Shown here piece after piece: positions 9,760 through 18,348 of a DNA stretch of 64,000 bases. The position numbers and the translations under genes are program-made. Under the pieces are notes generated by a model, which saw only the letters and a list, made by a program, of their open reading frames with translations, was not told where the DNA came from and searched no databases. The stretch is from Pyrenophora tritici-repentis (taxonomy: Eukaryota > Ascomycota > Dothideomycetes > Pleosporales > Pleosporaceae). Every line of letters begins with the position of its first letter. Position 1 is the stretch's first letter. The stretch spans positions 2,666,001-2,730,000 of the forward strand of contig NC_089395.1 of assembly GCF_003171515.1 (NCBI RefSeq), given 5' to 3'.

Positions 9760-11133
9760 ATGGAGGGAATTAACTTCAATGAAAGCAACACTGACATCAA
9801 CCCCAACAGCAATCAGCAGATCCCTACATTCTTCGGAATGGAAGGCTCGCATGGTAAGTCATACTACTCCGTCACAGCTTGGCTGCAAAGCCTGGAGCCG
9901 CAAGGCACGGGAGGCATTGAACACGGTGACACTCTCTCCAATACCATAGTCACTAATGCGGAGATAGATGGCTCGCGCGACCGAGAATGTGAGCATGAGA
10001 AGAGCCCATTGAGACAGAACAATCATGCTAACTACCACAGTGGACCTGGTCAAGGCCATGAAGCACGAAGTCAGCGAGTTCACCGAGGTCATGGAGCAGT
10101 TGTTCCATGACATGCACGCCCGCATGAAAAAGGCGGAGTACGAGCGGGACGTCGCCCTGGGCAAGATTCGTCCGTCCGAGAACATGAACGGGGTGGCCTC
10201 CCAGTCGGCCCCGCAGTTTGGCCGTTTTCGTTTCCACGATGCGGAGGGCGCTCCTATGACCTCTTCTCCTCTTGCAGCCTCGGACGATGTAGAGGACGAA
10301 GAAGAGTATGTCCAAGAAGCAAATTCCCCATTCATCGATTTCAAGTTCGAGGCCTCCAAGAAGAATGCCGGCAGACGCAAGGCACCCAACAGCTTGTCCT
10401 CACTCTTGGTCCCCAAGGCGACATCATCGACCAGCCAAAGCGTAAGTCCCTTGAGTCCCTCCCCGCTCCCATATACCCATCTAACACCCTCCAGTTCAGC
10501 CCCACGAAGATCACCAAGCGGCCCTCAAGCAAAGCGCGCATGCATTACGCCAAGCATGTTACTTCGGACATGGTCTCTTCAAAGGCTCTCATCCCCAACG
10601 TGCCCCTCACAGATACGGAGGTTATCGTCTTCTTCTACCAAACTACCGCCCGCCCCGTCGTCGCCTTGCGCCTGTACGCCCGTGGCTGGGGTCCCGCCAA
10701 GATCGCCGACGTGCTAACCGTCCACCGCGGCGGCGAGTACCTGCGCAACTCGTGCTCGGTCAAGTGCACCGCCAGCATCAAAAAGGGCAAGAAGAACTGC
10801 GGCGAAGACTGGCTTAACCTCATCAAGGAAGCCTTCGAGGTGGCCGACGATGCCAAGGCAACCGAGTTGATCCGCTACGGAGACAGGGAGATGAAGCTAC
10901 TCAAGATCGTCGACGCGAAAATCAAGTCGCTGGCCAAGGGTGTCATCAACATGCCCAAGGTGGGCAAGGGTGCCGGCTTGTTCACCAAGTACGTTGAGTA
11001 CTGTGCTGAGAATGAGCTTGATTTCAGGCTGTCGCAAACCGAGGAGTTGTCGGAGTTTATGAAGGAGGGGCAAAAGGACGCGGAGAAGTTGATTGAGGAG
11101 ATAAAGATGGGTTATACGGACATGGAGTTTTAG
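9760..11133 (+). CDS. Conserved-looking fungal protein of unknown function, three exons
   Basis: Exons are 9760-9853, 10041-10441 and 10495-11133. Both introns have GTAAGT donors and CTAAC-type branch sites, and phases fit (phase 1, then phase 0), giving 377 residues. The start ATG follows the context gacgaccATGG. The N-terminal part is Asn/Gln-rich. Exon 2 has a charged, probably helical segment (V-K-A-M-K-H-E-V ... M-K-K-A-E-Y-E-R-D) and an acidic stretch (D-D-V-E-D-E-E-E). Exon 3 has a compact region (L-R-L-Y-A-R-G-W-G-P-A-K-I-A-D-V-L) that could fold as a helix-turn-helix, then a Lys-rich helical C terminus. There is no signal peptide or membrane segment. I do not recognise the family. 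A nuclear role is only a guess from the possible HTH. Confidence 0.8.
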
Positions 11134-11569
11134 ATAAGTCGTTGCGGGTGTGCTTGATGTGGGTTCGTGGTACACATTGTACTGGTGCAAGATAGCATTG
11201 CTTGGGTGAATGAACTGGGTACGTACATGACTTGCCTCTACGAAGGAGTGGATATAGGATTCTGCTGTAATACATGAATGAACGCCGACTTTTAGTCCAT
11301 CTTGTGTTTTTTTTGTCGTGGTGTGTGAAGATTTTCAGACATGATGACTACGGGGTGGTGAGTAGATATTCTGGGTGCTGTGAATACAACGGATGTGTTT
11401 TTAAGAATACGTATGATGTATTAACGTTTTCAACTTGGTCCTCCATATCATATCTTCTCACGCTATTCAGAAGATATTCAGTGAATTAATACTATGAAAG
11501 CTTCAACCCAGATAGCACAGTGTATACCTCCTCACCTTTATCTGCCGAACTCTCGATATCCTCCCCACC
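11134..11569. other. Intergenic, 3' flank of the gene ending at 11133
   Basis: AT-rich sequence between the stop codon and the LINE insertion site. Nothing recognisable beyond a probable 3' UTR. Confidence 0.55.
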
Positions 11570-11583
11570 TACACACACCCATA
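11570..11583. repeat. 14-bp target site duplication of the LINE (left)
   Basis: TACACACACCCATA is repeated exactly at 28041-28054, directly after the LINE's (AAT)n tail. This fixes both ends of the LINE insertion. Confidence 0.88.
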
Positions 11584-11602
11584 CCAAAGCTTCCAACTAT
11601 CA

Positions 11603-12576
11603 TATATTGACGACCTATCGCTTACTACCTCATCAACCTCTTTAAAGAAAAATATAAGAGTGTTACAAAGAGAGATAGCTACATTATTCTCTAGAGGAAA
11701 AGAGCTAGGCATCATTTTTGATCCATCAAAAACAGAGCTTATCCACTTCACTGCTAAAAAGGAAAGAAACAAAAGAGCTCTAACTCTTCCAAACAACAGC
11801 CAGGTAGAACACAAAGACACTGTAAAGTGGCTAGGTATCTATCTAGACAACCGTCTATCATTCAAATCACATGTGTCTATACGTGCAAGCCAAGCTAGAC
11901 AAGCTTTCTACAGACTAGGAAGACTAGCGAACATTGAACTCGGCCTATCAACACATGCTATCCGGCAACTATATCTAGCATGTGTAACCAGCGTGTCAGA
12001 CTACGGAGCGCAAATCTACTGGCAAAACCAATTACACGCCACATCAATACTACAATCACTACATAACCTAGCATGCCGGAAGATTCTAGGAGTGTTTAGA
12101 ACCGCACCAGCCGTTCCAACAAGCATAGAAGCTAGCCTACCGCCACCAGCAATTAGACTCAACACAACTATCCGGAACTACGCAAGAAGAGCAAACCTGC
12201 TCGCTAGTACCCACCCAATTGCTAATGCAATAACCCGGATACAATCAACAAACCCCCAACAAACAAAAAAGCCAGACCAACACCGACAGCTATCAGACTC
12301 CGCAACAATCAATCGGATCGGCATGATTGATTCCTATCTAGGTTAAAGGCTGCCTAATGAAGTAATTCTTTAACCTATATAGGAATCAATCATGTCAATC
12401 GATTGATTGTTGCGGAGTCTGACAGCTATAAGCTATTATCGAATCAATTCCTAAAAATAATAAAAGAGATACAGAACAGACTATCCTATACCGGTTTAGA
12501 CCATAGGATACGCCTAACTACAAAATAACAATCTCACAAAAACGCAAGGAAGAGGAAGCAATTGAGCATAAGGCCT
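11603..12576 (+). pseudogene. LINE reverse transcriptase, C-terminal half
   Basis: Starts at the catalytic Y-I-D-D motif (11603-11614). It continues through the thumb/connection region typical of fungal LINEs (K-T-E-L-I-H-F, V-K-W-L-G-I-Y-L-D, L-A-C-R-K-I-L-G-V-F). The frame is open to about 12346, where it runs into a foldback sequence, and it resumes to the Copia 1 insertion at 12577. It was dead on arrival because of the 5' truncation. Confidence 0.88.
12288..12427. repeat. Long foldback (inverted repeat) inside the LINE
   Basis: Arms of about 60 bp (12288-12348 and 12368-12427) are near-perfect reverse complements with a 19-nt loop. The left arm belongs to the open LINE frame. The right arm appears to be an inverted copy of it and ends the frame. 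It could be a small inverted duplication or a foldback insertion. Confidence 0.85.
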
Positions 12577-12741
12577 TGTCAGATAGCAGGCGTGTCGAGC
12601 CGAAAGTGCCGACACCGCTAGCTAATAACGGGTTAGCGTCTTAGCAGAACAAAACTCTCAGCGCGCACCTTAGAACAGAGACAAGAACAAATAAATCATA
12701 AACATCCATCACTTTTGTGCAATATCTTATCTAATCTGACA
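12577..12741 (+). repeat. 5' LTR of Copia 1
   Basis: 165 bp, identical by eye to 17677-17841. The repeat begins TG and ends CA. Confidence 0.93.
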
Positions 12742-12754
12742 ATTAAGAGTCTCA
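12742..12754 (+). promoter_or_regulatory. Candidate primer-binding site of Copia 1 (half-tRNA type)
   Basis: The bases directly after the 5' LTR (attaagagtctc) are complementary to GACTCTTAAT, the anticodon arm expected for tRNA-Lys(CUU). Copia and Ty5 elements are known to prime from the anticodon stem-loop of a cleaved tRNA, though they use initiator tRNA-Met. The Lys assignment is inference from a match of about 10 bases. Confidence 0.5.
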
Positions 12755-12786
12755 CTGCCTCTATAAAGAGCAACGAACACGCAATA

Positions 12787-14139
12787 ATGACGATAAACCA
12801 GAACCAGAGGGACGCGACAGTTATCCTAACCGACTCGAGCAAATGGATCCCCTGGTACCGCCAAATCAAGATGCAATGCGAAGCCCTAGAGATCTGGGAC
12901 ATTGTAGATCCAGCGGGCAACACACAGCCTCGTACAAAGCCGACCGAACCTCTCCCTCCACTCGTATCCGACTATGAACCAGCCGCTGCTCTGAGAAATA
13001 CATCATCAGCTCCATCCTCCTCTACACGAACCGCGAGAGCCAATGCCCGAGCGCCTACACAAGATACAGTTGACATAGTCAACCCTGCTGTTCAAACTCC
13101 AGCCATACCAGCTCGATACTCAGAACTCTCAGCGGAGGGGAAGGAGGCATACGATGGGGACTCAAGGGAATTCAAGATGGTTTTTGAATCATACAAAATA
13201 CGCGAACGAAACTATCGAGACGAACGCACAAACATTGCGGCAATGATCAGACACCTGAATGCAACAGTTAGCCCACACCTCCAAGTGAGCTGCTTTGAGG
13301 AACATGGAACTCTCCGCACCTGGATCACAAACCTCCAGGTAGCAGTTGGAGTAGACCTCGACGATGAGATCAGAAGGGTACGAGAGAGGTACCACGATTC
13401 CTTGAGACCTATGAGAAGCCCGCAAAATTGGGAATCATGGCTCAGCGAATACGACCAAGCTGCAACTCGCGCCGAAGCCCTAAAGATAGGGGACGTGATA
13501 CAAAGCAAGCTGGTTGTGGACGACTTCCTAAAAGCAGTCTCTAAGATTGCCCCAGCATGGATGGCAACATTCACTGGAGCGGGAAGCGACCGGAACAATA
13601 TAGAAAGAAGGCAGATGATGAAACTCTTCCGCGAACATATGAGCCTAGCTCACCCAACACGAGGCAAATCAAGAAGTGCCTTTATGACGGGTGAAGCAGC
13701 CTACGCGGCGAGCGGTGAATCCGACTCGAACACACAGGGGGACGCCTCAAGTGTGCAAATTAGAGCGCCATCTACCAACCCTAGCCAGGGAAACCAAAGG
13801 CAAACAAACAAACGCAAAATGAATGCACCTGGCAACAAGTCCAAGCAATTCCAGAAAAGGAATACAGCAGAAGCTGGCGATATATGTCCTGCTTGTGAAC
13901 AACGCCATGACATCAGTAGCTGCTACTATGTCAACCCAACTTTGGAGACCCCAGATTGGTTCAAACCGAACAAACACATCACAAAGCTGGTACAGTACAA
14001 ACTTCAGCATGATGCAGACTTACAAAGAATAATACAGGAAACAAACCTGGAAACGAAGCGACCACGCCTAACTACGGCATCACGATCGATTACACCCTAC
14101 ATCAAGACATCACAAACACCGGACTCAGTCACTGATTGA
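12787..14139 (+). CDS. gag: Copia 1 Gag polyprotein, ending at UGA before in-frame pol
   Basis: The likely start is the ATG at 12787 (M-T-I-N-Q-N-Q); an upstream in-frame ATG at 12715 lies in the LTR. The protein has about 450 residues. It contains a Gag capsid-like helical region (F-K-M-V-F-E-S-Y-K-I-R-E-R-N) and a C-terminal zinc knuckle C-P-A-C-E-Q-R-H-D-I-S-S-C. The knuckle spacing is C-x2-C-x3-H-x4-C, one residue shorter than the usual x4. It ends at TGA 14137-14139, which is followed by CTA. The same frame then continues without a stop into pol. Confidence 0.9.
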   Translation: MTINQNQRDATVILTDSSKWIPWYRQIKMQCEALEIWDIVDPAGNTQPRTKPTEPLPPLVSDYEPAAALRNTSSAPSSSTRTARANARAPTQDTVDIVNPAVQTPAIPARYSELSAEGKEAYDGDSREFKMVFESYKIRERNYRDERTNIAAMIRHLNATVSPHLQVSCFEEHGTLRTWITNLQVAVGVDLDDEIRRVRERYHDSLRPMRSPQNWESWLSEYDQAATRAEALKIGDVIQSKLVVDDFLKAVSKIAPAWMATFTGAGSDRNNIERRQMMKLFREHMSLAHPTRGKSRSAFMTGEAAYAASGESDSNTQGDASSVQIRAPSTNPSQGNQRQTNKRKMNAPGNKSKQFQKRNTAEAGDICPACEQRHDISSCYYVNPTLETPDWFKPNKHITKLVQYKLQHDADLQRIIQETNLETKRPRLTTASRSITPYIKTSQTPDSVTD

Positions 14140-14142
14140 CTA
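14137..14142 (+). promoter_or_regulatory. UGA-CUA stop readthrough context between gag and pol
   Basis: The gag stop codon TGA (14137-14139) is followed by CTA (14140-14142), and the frame stays open through pol to 17622. UGA CUA is an established high-readthrough context in animals, plant viruses and fungal genes with cryptic peroxisomal extensions. Here it would make a Gag-Pol fusion at low rate. The context is seen; its use is inferred. Confidence 0.7.
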
Positions 14143-17100
14143 GATGGACGCGAGATCTCGAGGCTGGACGAGGGCATGATGAAAGCGGCATTCAATGCGA
14201 GCAATCAAGGATACCCATTAAAGGATGCATTCATCCTGGATTCTGGCTCGACGACGCACATCTGCAACAACCTCTCAAGGCTCGAAGACGTACGCCCGCC
14301 TGCGATGGGAGATTACATTTGGGCTGGCAACTCAAGGGTTTGGATACAAGGATACGGAGCAGTCAAGGTGACGGCAGAGGGGGCTCAGGGCAAACAAATT
14401 CTACACCTAAGCAATGTTGCCTGGTGCCCAGACTTCCTCTGCAGCCTCGTATCATTCAGGCTGCTCCGAAGACAAGGTATATGGTGGGACAATCGAGGAG
14501 ACCCGACAAGCCTACGGCGATGGGATGGTTCAACCATTGCCACCTTATCGGAACACTATGGGCAATGGGTTATCGAGCCACCTACTACATCAACTTCAGC
14601 CTTTCATGTGCGTATGAATCGAGCCAAACGATCACCACAAAAGGCTACTGCCATACTATGGCACAAACGACTCGGACATCCCGGGCCATCCGCGATCGAG
14701 CACCTCGTGCAGCAATCTGAGGGGGTGAGGATCAAGGGCATCACCACCGTGGAGTGTGACGCCTGCGGCAGGTCAAAATCGAAACGACAAATACGCAGGA
14801 CGCCTAGACTGAACGACGAAGGGCCAGGTGAAAGGGTAGCCATCGACTTCCATGAGTATGAGGACGGCAGTTTCACCAAGGAGAAGAGCCAAATGCTGAT
14901 CACTTGCCGACGGTCCCGATACACATGGGACTTCTACTTCAAGGACAACAGACCGGCTCGCTCAATCATTCGCCTCCTAGGCCTCTTCGTCCAGTTCATG
15001 AAGAAACAATTCAACATCACAGTCAAAGTCATCGAGACTGACAACGAGATCGTTACCGTCAAACAAGAGGTCGAAAAATGGTGCACGTCCCTATCAATCA
15101 AACTCGAGCCCTCCGCTCTAGATACTCAAGCTCAAAACGGAGGAGCTGAGCGCTCAGGGGGTGTTATAAAAGAAAAGGCACGCGCAATTCGACTGGATGC
15201 AAACCTTCCATGGGAACTCTGGCCAGAAACTACCAGAGCGGCGGTATACCTATACAATCGAACGCCAAATTACCCAAACAATTGGAAGACACCATACGAA
15301 ATATTCTATACACACGCAGCTGCCATGAACGGCATAGTCACCGGACCTCGAAAACCAAATCAAGCTCACCTAAAAGCATATGGGTGTAAGGCTTTCGCAA
15401 TGACAGACGACACCCACAGAGGAAAGTCCAGGCTACAGAGACTAGATCCGAAGGCCTGGATTGGATACCTAGTGGGATACCAGTCGACGAACATTTACCG
15501 CATATGGATCCCATCTATGGCAAAGGTAATCAGCACTCGCGACGTAGTGTTTGACGAAGAAACAATCTTCAATGGCAAGACTGAGGACCTGATGGACAAT
15601 CTCATGCACAACACCCTAGAGGAAATCGCAACGTGGGTGAGAACAGTCGAACTCCCAGGTACTCAGAGCCAACAAGCAGAAACCGAGACGTTCTACGAGG
15701 ACGATACGACGCAGGAAGAGAGCCCGCGCACTCAGAAAACCAGATACCACCAAGGAAGGAAGGTGGTAGAGGCATATCTAACCCCGCCACCAACTCCTCC
15801 ACCTGTGGCCTTGCTAGTTCAAGGAGAGGTGAACAACGAGGATATGACGAACATGTCCAACCAATCAACATCAATGACCAGTCCATGGGCAGCCGCATTC
15901 ATGGCCGGCACCGAATCAGGACACATTGGTCAACACGAAGGAAAGTCAATCGACAAGGCTCAGGTGAAGAGACTACTATCCAAGGGAATCAAGCCCCATC
16001 GTAACCAGCTACCGCCACTCCCAACAGCATACTCAAAGCTGGAAGACCATCCACTATACGAAATGTTCAAGGAAGCAGAAAAGACACACCTTCGGAGTCA
16101 CCAACAAATGAAGTCATGGACTGAGGTCCAAGCATCACCAGTCAAACGAGCAGGGCACCAGATCCTAGACTGTATGTGGGTATACACCTACAAACTCGAC
16201 AAGCATCACCGCCTCATCAAATGCAAGGCAAGATTGGTAGTAAGGGGAGACCAACAACGCAACATCACCTCCCAAGACACATACGCAGCAACATTGGCAG
16301 GACGCTCATTCAGAATGCTTATGGCAATCGCCGCCAAATACGATCTTGAGCTGAAACAATACGACGTCACTAATGCTTTTGTGCATGCTGCAATCGACAG
16401 AGAAATATACATGAGGATGCCAAAAGGATATCAGAAGCCTGGCACTCTACTCAAAGTGCAAAAGGCACTCTACGGGCTCCGGATCTCACCATTACTGTGG
16501 CAGAAAGAATTCACCGCAACTCTTGCTTCGATAGGGTTTCAACAAATACCACAGGAGCCATGCTGCATGATCAAAGACGGAGTTATCATCTTCTTCTATG
16601 TGGACGACATCATCGTTGCGTACCGTTCAAAGCAAGAATCAGAGGCCATGAAGGCCATCAACTGGATCCAAGAAAAATACGCTTGTACGGGAGGAGACAA
16701 CTTACAGTGGTTTCTCGGTGTAGAGGTTATGCGCAATCGCAAGCAGAAGACCATACAGCTATCTCAAGCTGCATACGTCGACAAAATCAGTCAACTCATC
16801 AACCACCAAAATGTAAGGCATGATACGCCAATGTCAGGCATCGAACTCCGACCACGAGAAGGACTCGCAGCACCAGCTGAAGTCAACAAGTACCAACGCA
16901 AGATTGGATCGCTTCTATTCGCTGCAGTCACAACAAGACCCGACATAGCCTTTGCAACATCACGACTTGCTCGCTTCCTAATCAATCCAAGTACAGAACA
17001 CCAAGACGCTGCAGACCGTGTGCTCCTGTATCTCAAGAAAACAGAATCCCTAGCCCTCGAACTCGGTAGAGGCGATGGCCTCGAGGTAGCAAGTGACGCG

Positions 17101-17622
17101 TCGTTTGCAGACAACACACTGGACAGGAAAAGCTCGCAGGGATACGCAATCAAGCTGTTCGGAGGACTCATCGCCTGGAGAGCAAGCAAGCAAGATACTG
17201 TGACAACATCAACAACAGAAGCAGAGCTGCTTGCCCTATCACAAGTTGCTAAGGAGGCAATCTTAACGTCGCGGTTGTTAAAAGAGCTTCAGGTAAAGCT
17301 AAGCAATCCAATTATCACAATCAAGTGCGACAATACTCAGACGATCCGTCTAGTAAATGAAGACGTTGCCAAATTGCAAACAAAGCTTCGGCACGTTGAC
17401 ATACACAATCACTGGCTACGACAGGAGGTTACCCGAAAGGTGATCAAGGTAGAGTATGTGCCGTCTGACAACATGATCGCAGACGGGTTCACAAAGCCAC
17501 TGCCAGCCAATAAATGGGCCAGGTTCCTTGATCAACTGGGACTCGTCGAGCGCGAAGAAGCCCCGCTCAGAGAGATTGAGCTCAAGGAGGTGCAAGAGCA
17601 ACTGGAAGGCCTCATTATGTAG
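14140..17622 (+). CDS. pol: Copia 1 Pol polyprotein (protease, integrase, reverse transcriptase, RNase H)
   Basis: Open from the codon after the gag UGA to the stop at 17620-17622; the first ATG is 14176. Domains in order: an aspartic protease (D-S-G-S-T-T-H at 14239-14259); a GAG-pre-integrase HHCC zinc region (L-W-H-K-R-L-G-H-P-G ... C-D-A-C); an integrase core with catalytic Asp, Asp and Glu (A-I-D-F, E-T-D-N-E, Q-N-G-G-A-E-R); a reverse transcriptase (Y-D-V-T-N-A-F; Y-V-D-D at 16597-16608); and an RNase H (A-S-D-A-S, T-E-A-E-L-L, K-C-D-N-T). All catalytic residues are present and there is no internal stop, so the element may be competent. Without readthrough, translation of pol would need separate initiation. 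Confidence 0.93.
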   Translation, partial: LDGREISRLDEGMMKAAFNASNQGYPLKDAFILDSGSTTHICNNLSRLEDVRPPAMGDYIWAGNSRVWIQGYGAVKVTAEGAQGKQILHLSNVAWCPDFLCSLVSFRLLRRQGIWWDNRGDPTSLRRWDGSTIATLSEHYGQWVIEPPTTSTSAFHVRMNRAKRSPQKATAILWHKRLGHPGPSAIEHLVQQSEGVRIKGITTVECDACGRSKSKRQIRRTPRLNDEGPGERVAIDFHEYEDGSFTKEKSQMLITCRRSRYTWDFYFKDNRPARSIIRLLGLFVQFMKKQFNITVKVIETDNEIVTVKQEVEKWCTSLSIKLEPSALDTQAQNGGAERSGGVIKEKARAIRLDANLPWELWPETTRAAVYLYNRTPNYPNNWKTPYEIFYTHAAAMNGIVTGPRKPNQAHLKAYGCKAFAMTDDTHRGKSRLQRLDPKAWIGYLVGYQSTNIYRIWIPSMAKVISTRDVVFDEETIFNGKTEDLMDNLMHNTLEEIATWVRTVELPGTQSQQAETETFYEDDTTQEESPRTQKTRYHQGRKVVEAYLTPPPTPPPVALLVQGEVNNEDMTNMSNQSTSMTSPWAAAFMAGTESGHIGQHEGKSIDKAQVKRLLSKGIKPHRNQLPPLPTAYSKLEDHPLYEMFKEAEKTHLRSHQQMKSWTEVQASPVKRAGHQILDCMWVYTYKLDKHHRLIKCKARLVVRGDQQRNITSQDTYAATLAGRSFRMLMAIAAKYDLELKQYDVTNAFVHAAIDREIYMRMPKGYQKPGTLLKVQKALYGLRISPLLWQKEFTATLASIGFQQIPQEPCCMIKDGVIIFFYVDDIIVAYRSKQESEAMKAINWIQEKYACTGGDNLQWFLGVEVMRNRKQKTIQLSQAAYVDKISQLINHQNVRHDTPMSGIELRPREGLAAPAEVNKYQRKIGSLLFAAVTTRPDIAFATSRLARFLINPSTEHQDAADRVLLYLKKTESLALELGRGDGLEVASDASFADNTLDRKSSQGYAIKLFGGLIAWRASKQDTVTTSTTEAELLALSQVAKEAILTSRLLKELQVKLSNPIITIKCDNTQTIRLVNEDVAKLQTKLRHVDIHNHWLRQEVTRKVIKVEYVPSDNMIADGFTKPLPANKWARFLDQLGLVEREEAPLREIELKEVQEQLEGLIM

Positions 17623-17676
17623 GATCGATCAACCAGTTTATGCAGCTTGCAATATGCCTTCCAAGCTGAGGGGGTG

Positions 17677-17841
17677 TGTCAGATAGCAGGCGTGTCGAGC
17701 CGAAAGTGCCGACACCGCTAGCTAATAACGGGTTAGCGTCTTAGCAGAACAAAACTCTCAGCGCGCACCTTAGAACAGAGACAAGAACAAATAAATCATA
17801 AACATCCATCACTTTTGTGCAATATCTTATCTAATCTGACA
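17677..17841 (+). repeat. 3' LTR of Copia 1
   Basis: 165 bp, identical by eye to 12577-12741 and preceded by the polypurine tract. The TSD GGCCT follows. Confidence 0.93.
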
Positions 17842-17846
17842 GGCCT

Positions 17847-18170
17847 ACATTAAAACTAGGCTAGATAACTGCACTACAATCTACTCAGACGCCTCGCAAA
17901 TAAAAGATAGAAATGGTATAGGTGTTGGCATCGTAGCCTACAACTCAACCCAGCAAGAGATCTACTCAGAAAAGACTAATATAGGGGAATACCAACTAGT
18001 TTACAACGGTGAACTAGAAGGCATTACTCTAGCTTTTGAATACGCAGCAAAGACAGCTACAAGAGACTAAGAATTCGAGATCTACGCAGACAATCAGGCA
18101 GCAATCTATAGGCTTAAAAACCTATCAGATAACCTAGGGCAACAATGGCAACTACGATGCCTAAAAGCAG
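17847..18170 (+). pseudogene. LINE RNase H domain, first part
   Basis: Continues the LINE frame directly from the left side of Copia 1 (E-H-K-A, then Y-I-K-T-R-L). RNase H motifs visible are Y-S-D-A-S, the Glu in G-E-L-E-G-I, and Y-A-D-N-Q-A-A. One TAA at about 18068 interrupts R-D-*-E-F-E-I-Y. A Gln CAA-to-TAA change would explain it. The domain is cut at 18170 by hAT copy 2. Confidence 0.85.
18163..18170. repeat. 8-bp target site duplication of hAT copy 2 (left)
   Basis: AAAAGCAG, repeated at 21538-21545. Confidence 0.93.
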
Positions 18171-18181
18171 CAGACTTGTCA

Positions 18182-18320
18182 TTAAGCAAATCAAACAAAC
18201 TTTGGACGCTGATTTGATTTGTTTGTACAAAACTTAAGATTGTATTTGAGTTGTTTAGTTTGATAGTGTTTTAGGAGGCCGTTTGTTTGAAAGTTTGATA
18301 GATTTGATACTGTTTAGGTG
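18182..18320. repeat. Left subterminal motif array of hAT copy 2
   Basis: Repeated tttgatttgttt/aaacaaatcaaa-type motifs between the inverted end and the transposase stop. Confidence 0.75.
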
Positions 18321-18348
18321 CTGATCTAATCGTATATCGTATATATTA

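Larger units (their letters stand above)
12577..17841 (+). mobile_element. Copia-type LTR retrotransposon (Copia 1), complete
   Basis: A 5265-bp element with two 165-bp LTRs (12577-12741 and 17677-17841) that look identical. They start TGTCAG and end CTGACA. The 5-bp target duplication GGCCT lies at 12572-12576 and 17842-17846. A polypurine tract (GAGGGGG) precedes the 3' LTR. The domain order protease, integrase, reverse transcriptase, RNase H is that of Ty1/Copia (Pseudoviridae-type). Gag and pol are in the same frame, separated by one UGA. It is inserted in the LINE, which reads in frame across the insertion point. Confidence 0.95.
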
